64,000 bases of DNA from Lepraria neglecta (Eukaryota; Ascomycota; Lecanoromycetes; Lecanorales; Stereocaulaceae): the NCBI GenBank assembly GCA_033220425.1, contig CM065649.1, forward strand, positions 2,852,001 through 2,916,000. Direction: 5' to 3'. Position numbers and translations under genes: made by a program. Positions within the stretch are counted from its first letter, which is position 1. Every line of letters begins with the position of its first letter. A model generated the notes under the pieces. That model saw only the letters and a program-made list of their open reading frames with translations, was not told the origin of the DNA and made no database searches. Shown piece by piece: positions 10,672 through 21,562 of the stretch.

Positions 10672-12465
10672 ACGTAATCTACCCCCTAGTTGGCCACACC
10701 CCCTAGTTGGCCAGTACCTCCCACGAAAACGCGACTTTCAATAAAACACCAAAATGCCACCCAACCACAAAAGCGATCAGGAAGCTAGAAGTCTTCAAGC
10801 CATTGAAGCTACTCATAGTAATATATCTCTAAGTATACGCGCCGCAGCCCTCGCCTACGACGTCCCTCACTCAACTTTAACCAATCGTCTCCGTAGACAG
10901 CCAACGCGTTAATAATCCCAAATAGTAAATCGAAAGCTCCTCCCTACGGAAGAAGAAGCCCTTCTTCAATGGGTTCTATCTATAGGCGAACGGGGTTTCC
11001 ACCCCGGATCTCTGCTGTACGCAAAATGGCTGATATTCTTCTTTTAGCGCGCGCTGTATCCCCTATCGATATATTACCCACTATAGGCGAAAATTGGGTC
11101 CGCAAATTTATTAATCGTCATGAGCAGCTTTAATCGAAATATATATAGAAGTATAACTACCAACGGGCCTTATATAAGGACCCTAAGGCTATAAGTAACT
11201 GGTTTCGACTTGTGAAGAACACGCGGGCGAAATATAGTATCCCGGACGAAGACGTCTACAATTTTGACGAAACGGGGTTCCAAATAGGGGTTATAGGCAC
11301 TGCCAAAGTGGTAACAGGGTCACAAAGAGCCGGGAAAGTATTAGTTACACAGCCAGGGAATCGAGAATAGGTAACAGCCGTAGAAGCTATCAACGCCAGT
11401 AGCTGGGCCTTACCTCCTATAATCATCTTCGTAGGCAAGATACATCAGGCTGCGTGGTATAAGGCCCTGCCACCGCAGTAGACGATTACTGTTAGTGAAA
11501 ATAGATGGACCACTGACAAGATTGGCCTGATTTGGCTCCAGACCATATTCAATGAATATACAAAGGCCCGTACGGTTAGGCGGTATCGACTACTGATCTT
11601 GGACGGCCATAGAAGCTATATGCCCCCGAGTTCGATCGATTCTGCCTGGATAACGCGATTATAACTTTATATATACTACCGTATTCGTCATATCTGCTAC
11701 AGCTATTAGACGTCGGCTGCTTTTCGCCGCTGAAACGCGCGTATAGACATCAGGTAGAAATCTGTATGCAGCTTAGACGCAACCATATCGATAAGCTCGA
11801 CTTCTTGGAGGCTTTTAAACCTGCCCGCGCAGCAGCCCTGAACTTATTAAACATCTACAGCGGATTTTCTGCAGCTGGATTGGTGCCTTTTAATCCTGAG
11901 CGAGTCCTTTTACGTCTCCAGCTCAAGCTACGGACGCCCACCCCTCCTGCATCGGAGACGGCTATAGCAGCCCGCCAAACCCCCAAAACACCCTACACCG
12001 TGGCTCAATTGGCTCAGAATATACTACAATCAAGGGATTACTAAAACGGCGTTCGAAAAGCCCCCCAAGTCCGACGGAACGGGCGCTGAAGCGGGTGGTC
12101 AAAGGGTGTTAAATAGCTATGCATAACGCTGCACTTTTAGCCAGCGTCAAAAGCGCAAGCGAGAAACTCCTCGCTCATATATAGCTAGTAGGGGGGTTCT
12201 GACTGCGGAGGAAGGACAAGATCGAGTTAAAAGAGCTCAAGTAGCTGATAAAGCTGTTTTGAGCGGAGTTGCTGCGCAAGCTTCTGGCCGCGCGCCACCA
12301 AGATATAGTATATGTAGCTCGCTGGAGCATAATGCTAGGGTATGTCTGACACGTGTAGCTTGATTTCTAGTTGTAAATAGCTTAATTCTATGGAAATTTG
12401 TTGATATTTCATACGTTAGTTGCATTTCAGGGTAGAGCACTGGCCAACTAGGGGGTAGATTACGT
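10672..12465 (+). mobile_element. Pogo/Fot1-type DNA transposon, complete ends, dead transposase
   Basis: The element is 1,794 bp, bounded by perfect 25-bp TIRs (10672-10696, starting ACGTAATCTACCCCCTAG, and 12441-12465) and a TA duplication (10670-10671 and 12466-12467). Part of the left TIR is repeated just inside (10698-10712). The degenerate transposase starts at 10754 (MPPNHKSDQEAR). It has a psq-type helix-turn-helix (ISLSIRAAALAYDVPHSTL), a central region with many TAG/TAA/TGA stops, and a C-terminal knuckle-like segment near 12300 (RYSICSSLEHNARVC). Size, TA target and domain order fit the pogo/Fot1 DDE_1 family. The stop pattern fits RIP. The TIRs are perfect, so it may still be mobilised in trans. 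Confidence 0.85.
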
Positions 12466-12570
12466 TAAAGACAGTGCTGACTAAGTAATTTCCAACATCC
12501 ACGAATCTAAACTTCTCACACTGCCACAGCAGCCTCCAACACCGCGCGCAACGGACAAGTAAAAGGAGTC

Positions 12571-13160
12571 ATGTCTTGGATTCCCAAAGCAAGGTATCCA
12601 TCTTTGGGACAATCATCAAAGACTGCCTCCTCTACGTCCCTCGAAAGCTCTACGAGTGCGCTAAGTTCCTATCTTGGGACAAATATGACAGGATTAGTGG
12701 GGAGAAGTGGTTTATAACCTCGAATATCGATCCAACACTCTTCTTCCCCAGCGAAGCCAAGACGACGAGAAAGAAGACCATATTCGATACTCCGATAACG
12801 ATAGCAACGAAGCTTAAGACGGCACTAACGAGTCCAACGATTGCCCAAGACCCGGGGGACGATTTTGACGCCAAGAGGGAAGCGCAAGTGGCTCGAGATT
12901 TCGCCAACGACATCACTGCGAGTTTGCGTAATCGACTAGCGGAGGATTTCATGGCTGGACGGTGGTACGAGCTAGATGATTATGTTAAGATGGGGGAGCT
13001 GCAAAGTTTGCGGCAGATTTTATGGGAGCGGAATGGTGGGTTTGAGAGGACTGGACGGGCTAGTGAGTGGGTGAGTTTTTGTGATGAAGAGGCTGCGTTA
13101 GTGGACTGGGATGGGATCGAGAGGATAGGGCTGGAAGGGTTTTTCATGGACGACAAATAG
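12571..13160 (+). pseudogene. YVPRxxY family, copy 1 (start region frameshifted)
   Basis: First of four neighbouring relatives. The open frame (12576-13160) encodes GTIIKDCLLYVPRKLYECAK near the N-terminus and ARDFANDITASLRNRLAEDF followed by LRQILWERNGG in the second half. It has no in-frame ATG near its start. The only good ATG, 12571, is in another frame and reads MSWIPK; restoring a single T in codon 3 would join it to the long frame, so a one-base deletion (or sequencing error) is likely. Product about 195 aa, acidic at the C-terminus, with no membrane segment or known domain. Confidence 0.5.
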
Positions 13161-13466
13161 GCTTTTGTGGAGCGTGCTGAATAGGGGTTGAATGCTTGCT
13201 GTTACACATGATATAGGTCCCATTCTCTTCTACGCATACAACAACGAGAAACTTTACAACCTCAAGATGCAATGTTCAGATCATTTTTTAACTACTCAAC
13301 ACATCTCCAAAACCATCTACACTGTCTTTGATTGGAACACGAAATGATGTAGTCTCGACACATGTGCCATAACACGTTTCATTTCACTACTCAATGAGAA
13401 ATATATTTAACATCTATACTATCTAACCTCTACTCTCTCCTTACTTCTCACGCAACCACAGCAAAA

Positions 13467-14033
13467 ATGACATGCTACAAATACGGCGCCGAAGGTCGCG
13501 TCCCCTTATACCGAAGCAACCCATCCTCAACCTCATTCGATTCCCGAGTCAAGAAGCTCTTTACTTACGTGCCCCGTCAACTATACCGCTGTGTCAAAGT
13601 CCATTTTCAAAACCACCATGATAGTCTCAAGGAAGAAACAATCTTCGAATGTCGTGCTGAAGAGAAAGCCGGCACCGATCAGGCGATGGATAAAGTCCGA
13701 AATTCCCACGAGAGCAGCACTGTGGTTAACGGCTCGATATACTCCTACGATGGTAGTACTTGGACGGCGCCACGAGGCTCTGATGACAGTGACACCATTG
13801 CCGGAGAGGATACCTACTGGACACAGGATCAATTAGCTCGAAATCTCGCGGATCATGCTACTGCACATTTACGTCATCGACTCGCCGAAGAATTTTTCGA
13901 TGGGACCGTCCGCGATCTTGACGAGCTTGGGACTTTGGAGGAAGCTTTGTGGGAGCGGAAGGAGAGCAGACGCAACCAAGAGAGGAATCAGTTTTGGAGT
14001 GATACTGGAATGGGGGGTCGGGTTTACTTGTGA
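13467..14033 (+). CDS. YVPRxxY family, copy 2 (intact)
   Basis: Single-exon gene of 188 aa with a good start context (GCAAAAATGACA). It shares with copy 1 the N-terminal RVKKLFTYVPRQLYRCVKV block and the ARNLADHATAHLRHRLAEEF / LEEALWERKE block, with a divergent Ser/Thr/Asp-rich middle. No signal peptide, transmembrane segment or known domain. Same orientation and similar spacing as the other copies suggest tandem duplication. It is the only copy without an obvious lesion. The AT-rich 3' flank (14100-14350) separates it from copy 3. Function unknown. Confidence 0.6.
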   Translation: MTCYKYGAEGRVPLYRSNPSSTSFDSRVKKLFTYVPRQLYRCVKVHFQNHHDSLKEETIFECRAEEKAGTDQAMDKVRNSHESSTVVNGSIYSYDGSTWTAPRGSDDSDTIAGEDTYWTQDQLARNLADHATAHLRHRLAEEFFDGTVRDLDELGTLEEALWERKESRRNQERNQFWSDTGMGGRVYL

Positions 14034-14566
14034 TGGGATGTTTATAGTCTCGATGGTTTACTTATGGATGATTGCGGGGAGTTTGGGGGCTCAGAGTTGA
14101 AATTCCAGGGAATTTGGCGTAGTGCTGATGGTTATTTCAATACCGGGAACCTCTGCATGCATATAAAATCCTTGAATTTGACTAGATTAATAAGTCATGC
14201 AATTTAACAACTCTGAAACCTCTAATTTTAAATAATAATTAACTCTAAAGATTCTAGAACCGTACAGCACGCCGTTACTTTGTTGTTCCGGCCCTCTTTG
14301 CCAGATTACAACAAAATTGCGAGCAATGTCTAGATTCAGCCAATAGACTCTTTTCGATATATTTGTAATGGTACGATCGTTTGAACACCGCCGGGAAGAA
14401 AACATTCATATACTTTCTCCACGCTACTTCTTCTCCCTTCCTGCAACGTCACCAAATACTTCCCGTTGCCAACATCGGCGAACTCAACACACTCCCAACC
14501 CCGCATTCTACAACATAACCTCCCAACTTACATTCATTATTTCTCCATCACAAATACCAAGTAGCG

Positions 14567-14995
14567 ATGGCCTCCACCAAGACGCCAGTGGTACTGCTCG
14601 AAGAACTTTTCTCGGAATTTTACTTGATTGTGACTATCATTGAACCGACTGCGAACCTGACCATAACCCTTATACTCGTCACCGCCTGCAAAGCCTGCGA
14701 ACAGATCGCAAACCCATCTTCTCCGCGACAAAATGTACCGCCCGACGAACTCCTCACAGCAAGGTATCTCATCTCTGCCACCGGTTTTCTCTGTTCCCCG
14801 CAAATGGTATAAGTGAGTTACACGACCCTGCCCTCGCTCGCGACAGGTACCACTCAACGAATTGGTCTCACCAAAGTACCTGTTCTCAGCCATCGGCGCA
14901 AGCTTGCCAAAGTTCGTCGTATATGTTCCTCGCAAAGTGTATCAACACATCACAAACCTTCCTCTCCCATCGCGCAAAGTAATCCACGACCTATA
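14567..14995 (+). pseudogene. YVPRxxY family, degenerate copy 3
   Basis: Two overlapping remnants of the family's N-terminal module. The first starts at ATG 14567 and, after a frame change near 14790, contains FSVPRKWYK. The second, about 14855-14995, reads KYLFSAIGASLPKFVVYVPRKVYQ and ends at TAA. The blocks VPPDELLTARYL and VPLNELVSPKYL just before them also match each other, so the module was duplicated. The C-terminal LRxRLAE block is missing. Minus-strand 14537-14935 is a shadow. Confidence 0.4.
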
Positions 14996-15026
14996 ACAAC
15001 TATTCCCAGTACACCTGATCTCAACC

Positions 15027-15420
15027 ATGGGGTCCACCACCCTCGACATCCTTGTCTACGTCCCGCACAAATTCTATGAGCGCCTCAAAAAGCCCTCCGA
15101 GGTCGAACTCGCTCTCAAAGAAACATGTTCCTCGATGCTAATGCATAGCATGGCCATCCATGGTGGATCCCCAATGCTCAGCACTCAATACTCCGAAGAT
15201 AGTAGCACCGTCGTCGGTGACACTCCCACACGAGAGAAAGCCGAGCGCGCCATGATATGGAGGCATAGACAGGAAGCTCGAGACTTCGCGAATGGAATGA
15301 CATCTGATCTCCGCGGGACGGCATGGAGCGCCTTCTAGAAGGAGCTGTGACTTTGGACGCACTATCCCTTGTTTGCCACGACCCTTTGTATTATATATAC
15401 GATTCACCGTCATGGGTGCC
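15027..15420 (+). pseudogene. YVPRxxY family, copy 4 (frameshifted)
   Basis: ATG 15027 sits in a good context (ACCATGG). The protein starts MGSTTLDILVYVPHKFYERL and reaches RQEARDFANGMTSDLRG, aligned with the second conserved block of copies 1 and 2. The frame then shifts: the expected continuation (MERLLEGAVTLDAL, equivalent to RLAEDFMAG...) lies in the +2 frame from about 15323, and the original frame stops at 15336-15338. A one- or two-base indel near 15315 explains it. Confidence 0.5.
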
Positions 15421-16408
15421 GAATTTCACTAGACTAGCGTCGAGGTCAGTTTTCGGTACTCTAAAGCTAACCGACGTCGTCGGGGACTCGAAGGGCCCAA
15501 GGTTTGCAAGAAGGAGAGGATGGCAGAGGGTAGCGGCTGCTTTTCAATGGAGAACAGGACAAAGAATTGGGACAGAAAAAGCTGATACCTCACATATTGA
15601 GCGGTTTTCCCATGACATGTGCCATATTTGCTCGCTTCCTTGCAGACACAAAAACCCAGCTTAGACAGTTCGATCTCTGATCCTTTATCTTACCCGAGAC
15701 AAAGTTCCCAACACAGCTATGAAAACCCCAATCTGGGAGACCCAGCCATCTCTTCCTAGCTTGTATCCGAGACAATACACCCAATCTTAAACCGAAAACC
15801 CCATTGGACAAAACCCATCAAGCGTGTACCCGAGACAGTATACGCATGATTCTCGTTAGAGCCTTAATTGGAGTGCGCTTCAAACAGGTCACCTGAGATG
15901 CTGCTCAGTCAAGTAAGATCCCGGACAAATCAGTAAAACATAACGATGAGAGCCTGCTTTAGGATGTCCCAGATCTTAGATCGTGCTGGCAAGAGTTGAC
16001 GGAATATGGGAATGTTAGTTGAGAAGTGCTAGTGCGGATGTAGAACGGAGAACTTGACGCTAAGAGAAGTACTGATGAGTAGCTCTTTCAGTCCTATCTT
16101 TTCATTCAGGAGGGCATCTTCAACTTTTGTTGAGTACATCCAAATACCGCTCGCATTCCAGTTCAAGCATGCAAGCTTTGAATGTCCCTAATGCTATGTT
16201 TGTAAAGCGTTTTCAAAGGGCTTCGTACTGGGTAGGGTAGGCTCCTGCGTGGTCAAACAATCCGAAGAGTCGGAATCCCTGGGGTGTCACGTCTTTAATT
16301 CCAAACGCCCTCAACGCCAAAGCCAACCCCATCAATGCAACCAGGGTATCAGGATATAATATCTCTTTCTTCCCAAGCACCCTCAGCGCCAAAATCCAGT
16401 CCAATCAA
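15421..16408. other. Intergenic, weak ~65-bp degenerate repeats
   Basis: At 15690-15840 a motif of the form CCGAGACA(A/G)...AAAACCCCA(T/A) occurs two to three times with a period near 65 bp. No gene is recognised. Minus-strand 16213-16404 has no supporting motif. Confidence 0.3.
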
Positions 16409-18009
16409 TCACCCAAGGACATCATACCCACATATCTCATATAGCCTCCGCATGGACGCTGGATCGCATTTCTTTCTCATCATCTCCTCCTGGGCCCACT
16501 CTAAATCTTTCTCGTAGCTACCATCAGGGTCAGAGCGTTCACGCTCGGCTGCGAGGGCGGCGGTACGGAGGGCGGTGTAGCGGTCTTCTTCCTCCGAATC
16601 TAAGGGATTCTCGGTGGGCGTATATGTGCTGTTCACACTGTCTGGGGAGGGGTTGGCTTCGTCGTTATTTGCACTCTGAGAGATGGTGTCGAGCTGTGTA
16701 GGAGCTGGTGGGTCACTTAGGTTTGGTAGAGCGTCGGTAGTCTGCTCTGGCTGCCCTGAGCTATCACATTGATATTGGGAGGATGGAGTGGGAGGGGCGT
16801 TCGATTGGGTGGTGTTTGGCTCACACGCGGGATCCGGGGTGATCTCTTTGCCGTATGGGGTTGATATACGAGCACGCTTGTTCTGGTGCTCTGAGGAGAT
16901 GTAGTGGTCCCCTTCTTCCCGCACATCATCGAGCCTCCGGCGCTTAGGGGAGGATGCCGCCGAACCCGCCTTTGAAGGGCTTGTCTGGCACGATCGTGCT
17001 CCCGCTTGGCTTGTATAGCTCTGACATTCTCCTGGAGTCGCTTCGTATATTCCACCCTCTTGCGTCAAGATCTTGCGCGATATCTTCGGTTTAAGTAAGA
17101 AGCCTTCGAACATTGGAAAGATTGAGAGCGCAAGTCGGGCCAGCAGGAATTGAGGAACGAGCTTTTCCGATGCTTGAAGCTGTACGTTGTGGTATAGCTT
17201 CACTAGCTCGGTCGAATGGCTGAGCATGTGCAAGACGTATGGGGTTTTGCTTCTGGGTTCAGAAGGTATCTCCTTCTTTGGGACGAAGACGAATTTGATG
17301 CCATCGAATGCCTTATGAAGATCGGCTCGAAGGAGCATCATGTTATGGACGTCATCTATAGCCCGTTCGCCAGACCAATGACTGTTGAATATAAAGCCGT
17401 CTAGATCGTTGGCATGGAACCAAGCGCTATACTTCACGGGAATGATGTGGGCCTTCTCATAACTTTCCTCGCAGGCGCTTATCTGGCATCTAAAAGCGTC
17501 TCGCATACCCAGCGCTGTTATAATATCGCTCTTTGTAGTGGAAGGCAGGTAGGGGACAACTTCTGGCCATGAAGGAGGTAGGTTGTTGTGAGGAAACTTC
17601 CACTCGCTGAAGGCAGGAACGACTGGATAGAAGTTGTCTCGGCCACCTGGAACAAATTGGCATTATCTCTGACAGATATTGTTTAGGAGTAAATTCATTG
17701 GGTTTTACCTAATTCGTCTGGCAGAATGAAGTAGTATCGAGCCGATGCCTTGAGAACTTGGACTGGCGGTCCATTCCGGTCTTGTGTGAAGAAGCCATCC
17801 CAGCGATTCCCGGCAAGAATGCCGCATATTGTTTTGGCAGTATCGATATCAAAGCCGCCCTCTGGATCGTCGTATGCTGGCAGAGTCAGGAGACGGTCAT
17901 TGTCATCCTGGTAGCCTGGGTGCTTGATCACGATACTGTGATAAGGATTGGTGGAAACACAGTTCGCGTCTGGAGGGTCTTGAACCACTAGCTTGGTGCG
18001 AAGTGGCAT
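16409..18009 (-). CDS. HNH_2 endonuclease-domain protein
   Basis: Exon 1 is 18009-17709 and exon 2 is 17646-16409. The intron is 17708-17647 (62 nt, GTAAAA...TTGTTCCAG) and splices PDELG to GRDNFYPVVPAF in frame. Product 512 aa. Residues ~140-240 hold an HNH_2-type domain: CQISACEESYEKAHIIPVKY, then WF, then NMMLLRADLHKAFD, giving the His-Ile-Ile-Pro and Asn/His metal-site pattern. The rest (residues ~290-480) is low-complexity, Ser/Pro/Thr-rich with basic clusters such as PKRRRLDD that may act as nuclear signals. Such proteins are common in Pezizomycotina, with no established role. An overlapping frame at 16717-17055 is a shadow. The gene looks intact. Confidence 0.8.
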
Positions 18010-18319
18010 GTTGCGATACTCTTATCAACACTTTACAGTAGCGCTGTGCAAGTAGAGTGTCTGAGTGGTGCTGCTGTACAAGGTAAAGATGTAGAGTGAA
18101 ATAAGCCGTGTTACTACTGCCAAGCACTGCCGTTGCCGCGGTCAGGCTTAAATCCTAAGTCCATAACACATACCCTAGCCCTAAGCAACACCATCGAGAG
18201 CCTACAGCTGCAATTAACTGAGCCTCCAGTTCATTTCAACAGCAAGTTCTCTAGCGACTGCAATTGGATAACGCATGATTAAAGATCTTCCAGCCTGTCT
18301 AAGTGAGATACTATCTAGT

Positions 18320-18600
18320 CTCTGTCTCTGAAAACGAATACCTCCTTAGCCTCTACAAGCGAATGACCTTTCAGCCCATGAAAACGGAAAACCCTTCAAC
18401 ACTGCAAATAAAAACCCCTTCAGCTCCGCAAATGAATGTTACTCCAACTCCTGTAAGCGAGTGACCCCCCAGACTTTACAAATGTATGACACTTCCACGA
18501 TGAGATATAAATGATACTCAAGCCCCCGTAGAGAGATGAGCTGCAGATAGATGACTCTTGAGCTTCTACAACTAAACGATTGTGGGGCATTTGGAGCGCT
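18320..18600. repeat. Degenerate ~24-25-bp tandem repeat
   Basis: About ten diverged units with a period near 24-25 bp and a consensus like CTnCAAnnGAATGACnCTTCAGC, e.g. units at ~18350 (CTCTACAAGCGAATGACC) and ~18420 (CTCCGCAAATGAATG). It lies upstream of the divergent HNH_2 gene. Confidence 0.5.
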
Positions 18601-18960
18601 CGTATGAGACAGCGGTGATTGATGCTTATACTGCTGCTGATAATATGATCTGATAGATTATTTCACAGAATTTTGATCCGCTCCGCAGTGCCTTCTGATA
18701 CGTTGCGCAAATCATCGACCCGTTCCGCGACATCTGCAGAACTGTGCTCTTCCTCTCAACACTGTCGCCAGGTACGTCAGATTTTAATGGCGAGTTCGGA
18801 TCCGACTCTGGCAGTGGTGGTGAGGGAAGCTCATCTGGACTGGCTCTCGGCGGATTCAAATCAGACGCTGGCGCGAATGGGCATCTACAACGCCATCAAC
18901 TACTGCCGTTACAATTTTACATCTTCACAGAAGTGAGCTGGAATCTCATACTCTAGGCAA

Positions 18961-19318
18961 ATTGTTGTCAGCTACACCTACCTAACTTGAAGCATCTGAG
19001 CTACGATGTCTGTTGTCAATTCGAAAATTAGATGAAAGGGGCTCCATGTTTAAACTCCGGAGCCGTTATTGAGGCTATCAGCAATGTTGCGAAAACTCTC
19101 ATTACCCATGTTATATCGTTGCGCTTCTACAACCTGAGCGAAATATGGTATGATGGGCCGAGCATCATGATGGGAATAGACGGTTTGATGGATTTCTCGG
19201 GGCTCGAAAAGCTGAAGACTCTAGAAGTTTCTGCCGCTTTACTACTAGAATCGCTCGGTCCAACAGCTCCAGGATTCGCCTCTCGGCTCCCGGCTCCCCT
19301 ACGGAAGTCTTATGACAT
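18961..19318 (+). pseudogene. F-box/LRR-like protein fragment
   Basis: The plus-strand frame reads LPNLKHLSYDVCCQFEN, one TAG, then ...VAKTLITHVISLRFYNLSEIW and DFSGLEKLKTLEVSAALLL, finishing with RLPAPLRK. This is the layout of fungal F-box proteins with irregular leucine-rich repeats (LPxLxxL, LxxLKTLxV, LPxSLRxL). No F-box is visible upstream. The sequence changes abruptly after RLPAPLRK into helicase, so the gene was truncated by a mobile-element fragment. Confidence 0.45.
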
Positions 19319-20010
19319 TACCCCGGAAGACGCAGAAGTTGAATGGCAGAAGCTCAACACCGATCAACGCCTGGCCGCCGAAAAGATCATGGTGGCGGTG
19401 GATGAGAATGATAACGATAAATTTGGTATGGGCGCACTATTCTTTTTGAACGGCGCTGGCGGCACTGGGAAGACTATAGTCCAGTGACAGCTATTCTGAA
19501 GAAGCTCCGTTCTTAGAAGCGTGTTACTTTAGCGGTAGCCTTTTCAGGTATCGCTGCGACCCTATTAGACGGTGGACGTACTGCCTATTCGCGATTTAAG
19601 ATCCCACTGGACGCTGAGAGTACGTCCAGTTAAGGTATTCAGAAAGGGACTAATCTCGCAGAGTTGATTAAGTGGGCTTATATTATCTTCTGGGACGAAG
19701 TACCTATATAAAACTATTTCGCCGTTGAATACGTTAGCTATTCTTTACAGGATCTTTACTGTCACGATATGGACTGATTCTCTATGAGATCTGATTGGTT
19801 GGTTGAATATAATATGTGAGTTGCAGGATTTGATGTTGCAAATTCTGACTTATGCGGGCCTCAGCCCTAAATGGCTTGGCACCAAGTAAAGTCGTTTACT
19901 TTTACAGCGATTTCCGTTAGACCTTACCAGTAGTCCCTGGAGGGACCATAGGCGTTACTACTCATATCTATATCTAGAAGGCCGCGTTCTGTTACGGCTT
20001 GGTCTTTGCT
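19319..20010 (+). pseudogene. PIF1-like helicase relic (Helitron-type)
   Basis: Starts in frame behind the LRR fragment (LNTDQRLAAEKI) and includes the Walker A motif FFLNGAGGTGKT at ~19440-19480, then SGIAATLLDGGRTAYSRFKIPL, the Walker B region IIFWDEVP (~19690), and after a ~100-bp interruption SDFR-TLPVVPGGT (~19920). These are consecutive PIF1 helicase motifs as in Helitron RepHel proteins or derived repeats. Several TAG/TAA stops fall where Gln or Trp is expected, fitting RIP. No Rep domain or Helitron ends found. Confidence 0.7.
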
Positions 20011-20229
20011 TACTGTTTATGTGGATACGCGCTCCTGACTAGCGGTTGGCTTGGCGCGTCCTCAAGTACTTGCTGCCCTTCCTATATCTATCTTCTCTCC
20101 TTAGATATGTTCCCCTAGTCATAATACACCCCTATTGATTTGCTCTAGGCAGGCTTTTGACACGTTCTAGGACGAGGTAACTATTCTCCGCCTTACTACT
20201 AATATCCTACATCGACAGTTCCGCAAGGA

Positions 20230-20938
20230 CAAGGCTCTTGATGGTCCAGTCCAACACGTAAATTGGACCAACTACTAGACTTTGGTGGTTCGTGGTCCAG
20301 TTGAGATCTCAAACCGGACCAACTACTAAAAACCACTAAAAACCAGTAGTTGTTAATGGTTTTAAATGGTCCAAGTGCGGAAAGAAGCCGTACCTCACCA
20401 AAATTTAGTGCGCTGCGGCTTAAATTAGATGATAGGCAAGGGGTAGTAGGAGCTTCTGACAGCGCTGATTCAGTATTTGAACAGTCTATTATTAGTGAGA
20501 AATAAGATAAAGTTAGAAGTTGAAGAAGTTTAGTGTAGGAAGATTGAGAATAGTTTCCAGCGGGTAATCTTCGGTTTCTAAGCAGTGCGCTAACCTATGG
20601 AATGGTTCACCCCTGAGTTGCCAAACTGCCTGAGTTGCGACCCTGCCCCGGGTGGCCCCTGGAACAGACCAAAGCCACAATCTCCGGGCAGGGTAATAAC
20701 TCAGGCAGTTTGGCAACTCAGGGGGTGAACCCTTCTATAGGTAACACACCTAACCAAAAAAATCGCTGCACCAAAAAAACTATGGTCCAACCAGTTAAAA
20801 CCACCAACTATATAACTCCAACCATTTAAAACCGGACCACTAATATCTCAAACTGGACCAACTACGAGCCAAAAAAAGGCGAATTAACCAACTAACCAAC
20901 TATTTACTAAATAGTTGGTTGGACCATCAAGAGCCTTG
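20230..20938. mobile_element. hAT-type MITE, 709 bp, 8-bp target duplication
   Basis: Perfect 19-bp TIRs: CAAGGCTCTTGATGGTCCA at 20230-20248 and its reverse complement at 20920-20938. It is flanked by an identical 8-bp TSD, CGCAAGGA (20222-20229 and 20939-20946). An 8-bp TSD is the hAT signature. Subterminal regions carry many GGACCAAC/GTTGGTCC repeats in both orientations, as hAT transposase binding sites do. No transposase coding; the insertion lies inside piggyBac coding sequence. Confidence 0.9.
20604..20731. repeat. Long palindrome inside the hAT MITE
   Basis: Arms of about 50 bp begin GGTTCACCCCTGAGTTGCC at 20604 and end in the reverse complement at 20731, with one-base differences. 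The inner part pairs ACCCTGCC(C)CGG with CCGGGCAGGGT. The arms also contain a direct TGAGTTGC repeat. Complementarity weakens but continues outside the arms (CCTAT at ~20594 and ATAGG at ~20737). It is either a nested foldback element or the hairpin core of the MITE. Confidence 0.7.
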
Positions 20939-21562
20939 CGCAAGGAGCTTGCCTACAGTCTATTCAGATACTCTAAGTAAGAGACTAGGCCTATCTCAAG
21001 CACTAAGCCCCTTGCGGAGTACGTCTATCTAGCGTAAAAGTAGGAATACTAGGTTGTACGCCTAACTAGTAAGGCTGTACCTTATAAGGCATATATTTCA
21101 GCGAGCAGGAAGGCTACTCGGCATGCTACTATGCGAAAACCTCTAGGAGAGTTATCTATAAATACGACTAAGCGAGCTAAGCTACCCCCCAAACGCCCTG
21201 AAAGACCGCTAAGGTCTCGATTTGGCTGCGCGCTATGTAACATCAACCTATATGAGCATAAGAGGTGCTGGAGTGACCATATAAGAGCTATTCAGTAGCT
21301 AATGGGGTGGTGGAGTTGTTAATGGAGTCAAATTTTGCTGAGGCCGAGGGTCACCAATTTATGGGATAATGATGTAAGACAAACCTATCTCTTGCGTTTC
21401 ATTGACTCGGCTGAGACAAGATTCGCCAAAATGAGCTCATTGACAATCTACCCCACCTCGGCCGGCCTACACTTAATCAGAGTCGATATTTGCTCTTGTC
21501 TCATTAATTTCTTCTTCACGACGAGCTACCCTGATTGCTCGTACCCAAGGCTATTAAACATC

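Larger units (their letters stand above)
20195..21330 (+). pseudogene. piggyBac-type transposase C-terminus, split by a MITE
   Basis: Reads HRQFRKE up to 20229, is interrupted by the element 20230-20938, and resumes as LAYSLFRYSK at ~20945. Removing the insertion plus one target duplication restores the frame. It continues with EYVYLA..., EYQVVRLTSKAVPYKAYISA and ends in the Cys-rich finger SRFGCALCNINLY...CWSDHI. The first relic (20-745) has the same tail. Stops are TAA/TAG in Gln-type positions. The catalytic core is missing. Confidence 0.65.

Noticed and set aside
14537-14935. 132-codon minus-strand frame
   Set aside because: Antisense to the YVPRxxY copy 3 relics, whose plus-strand motifs are recognisable.
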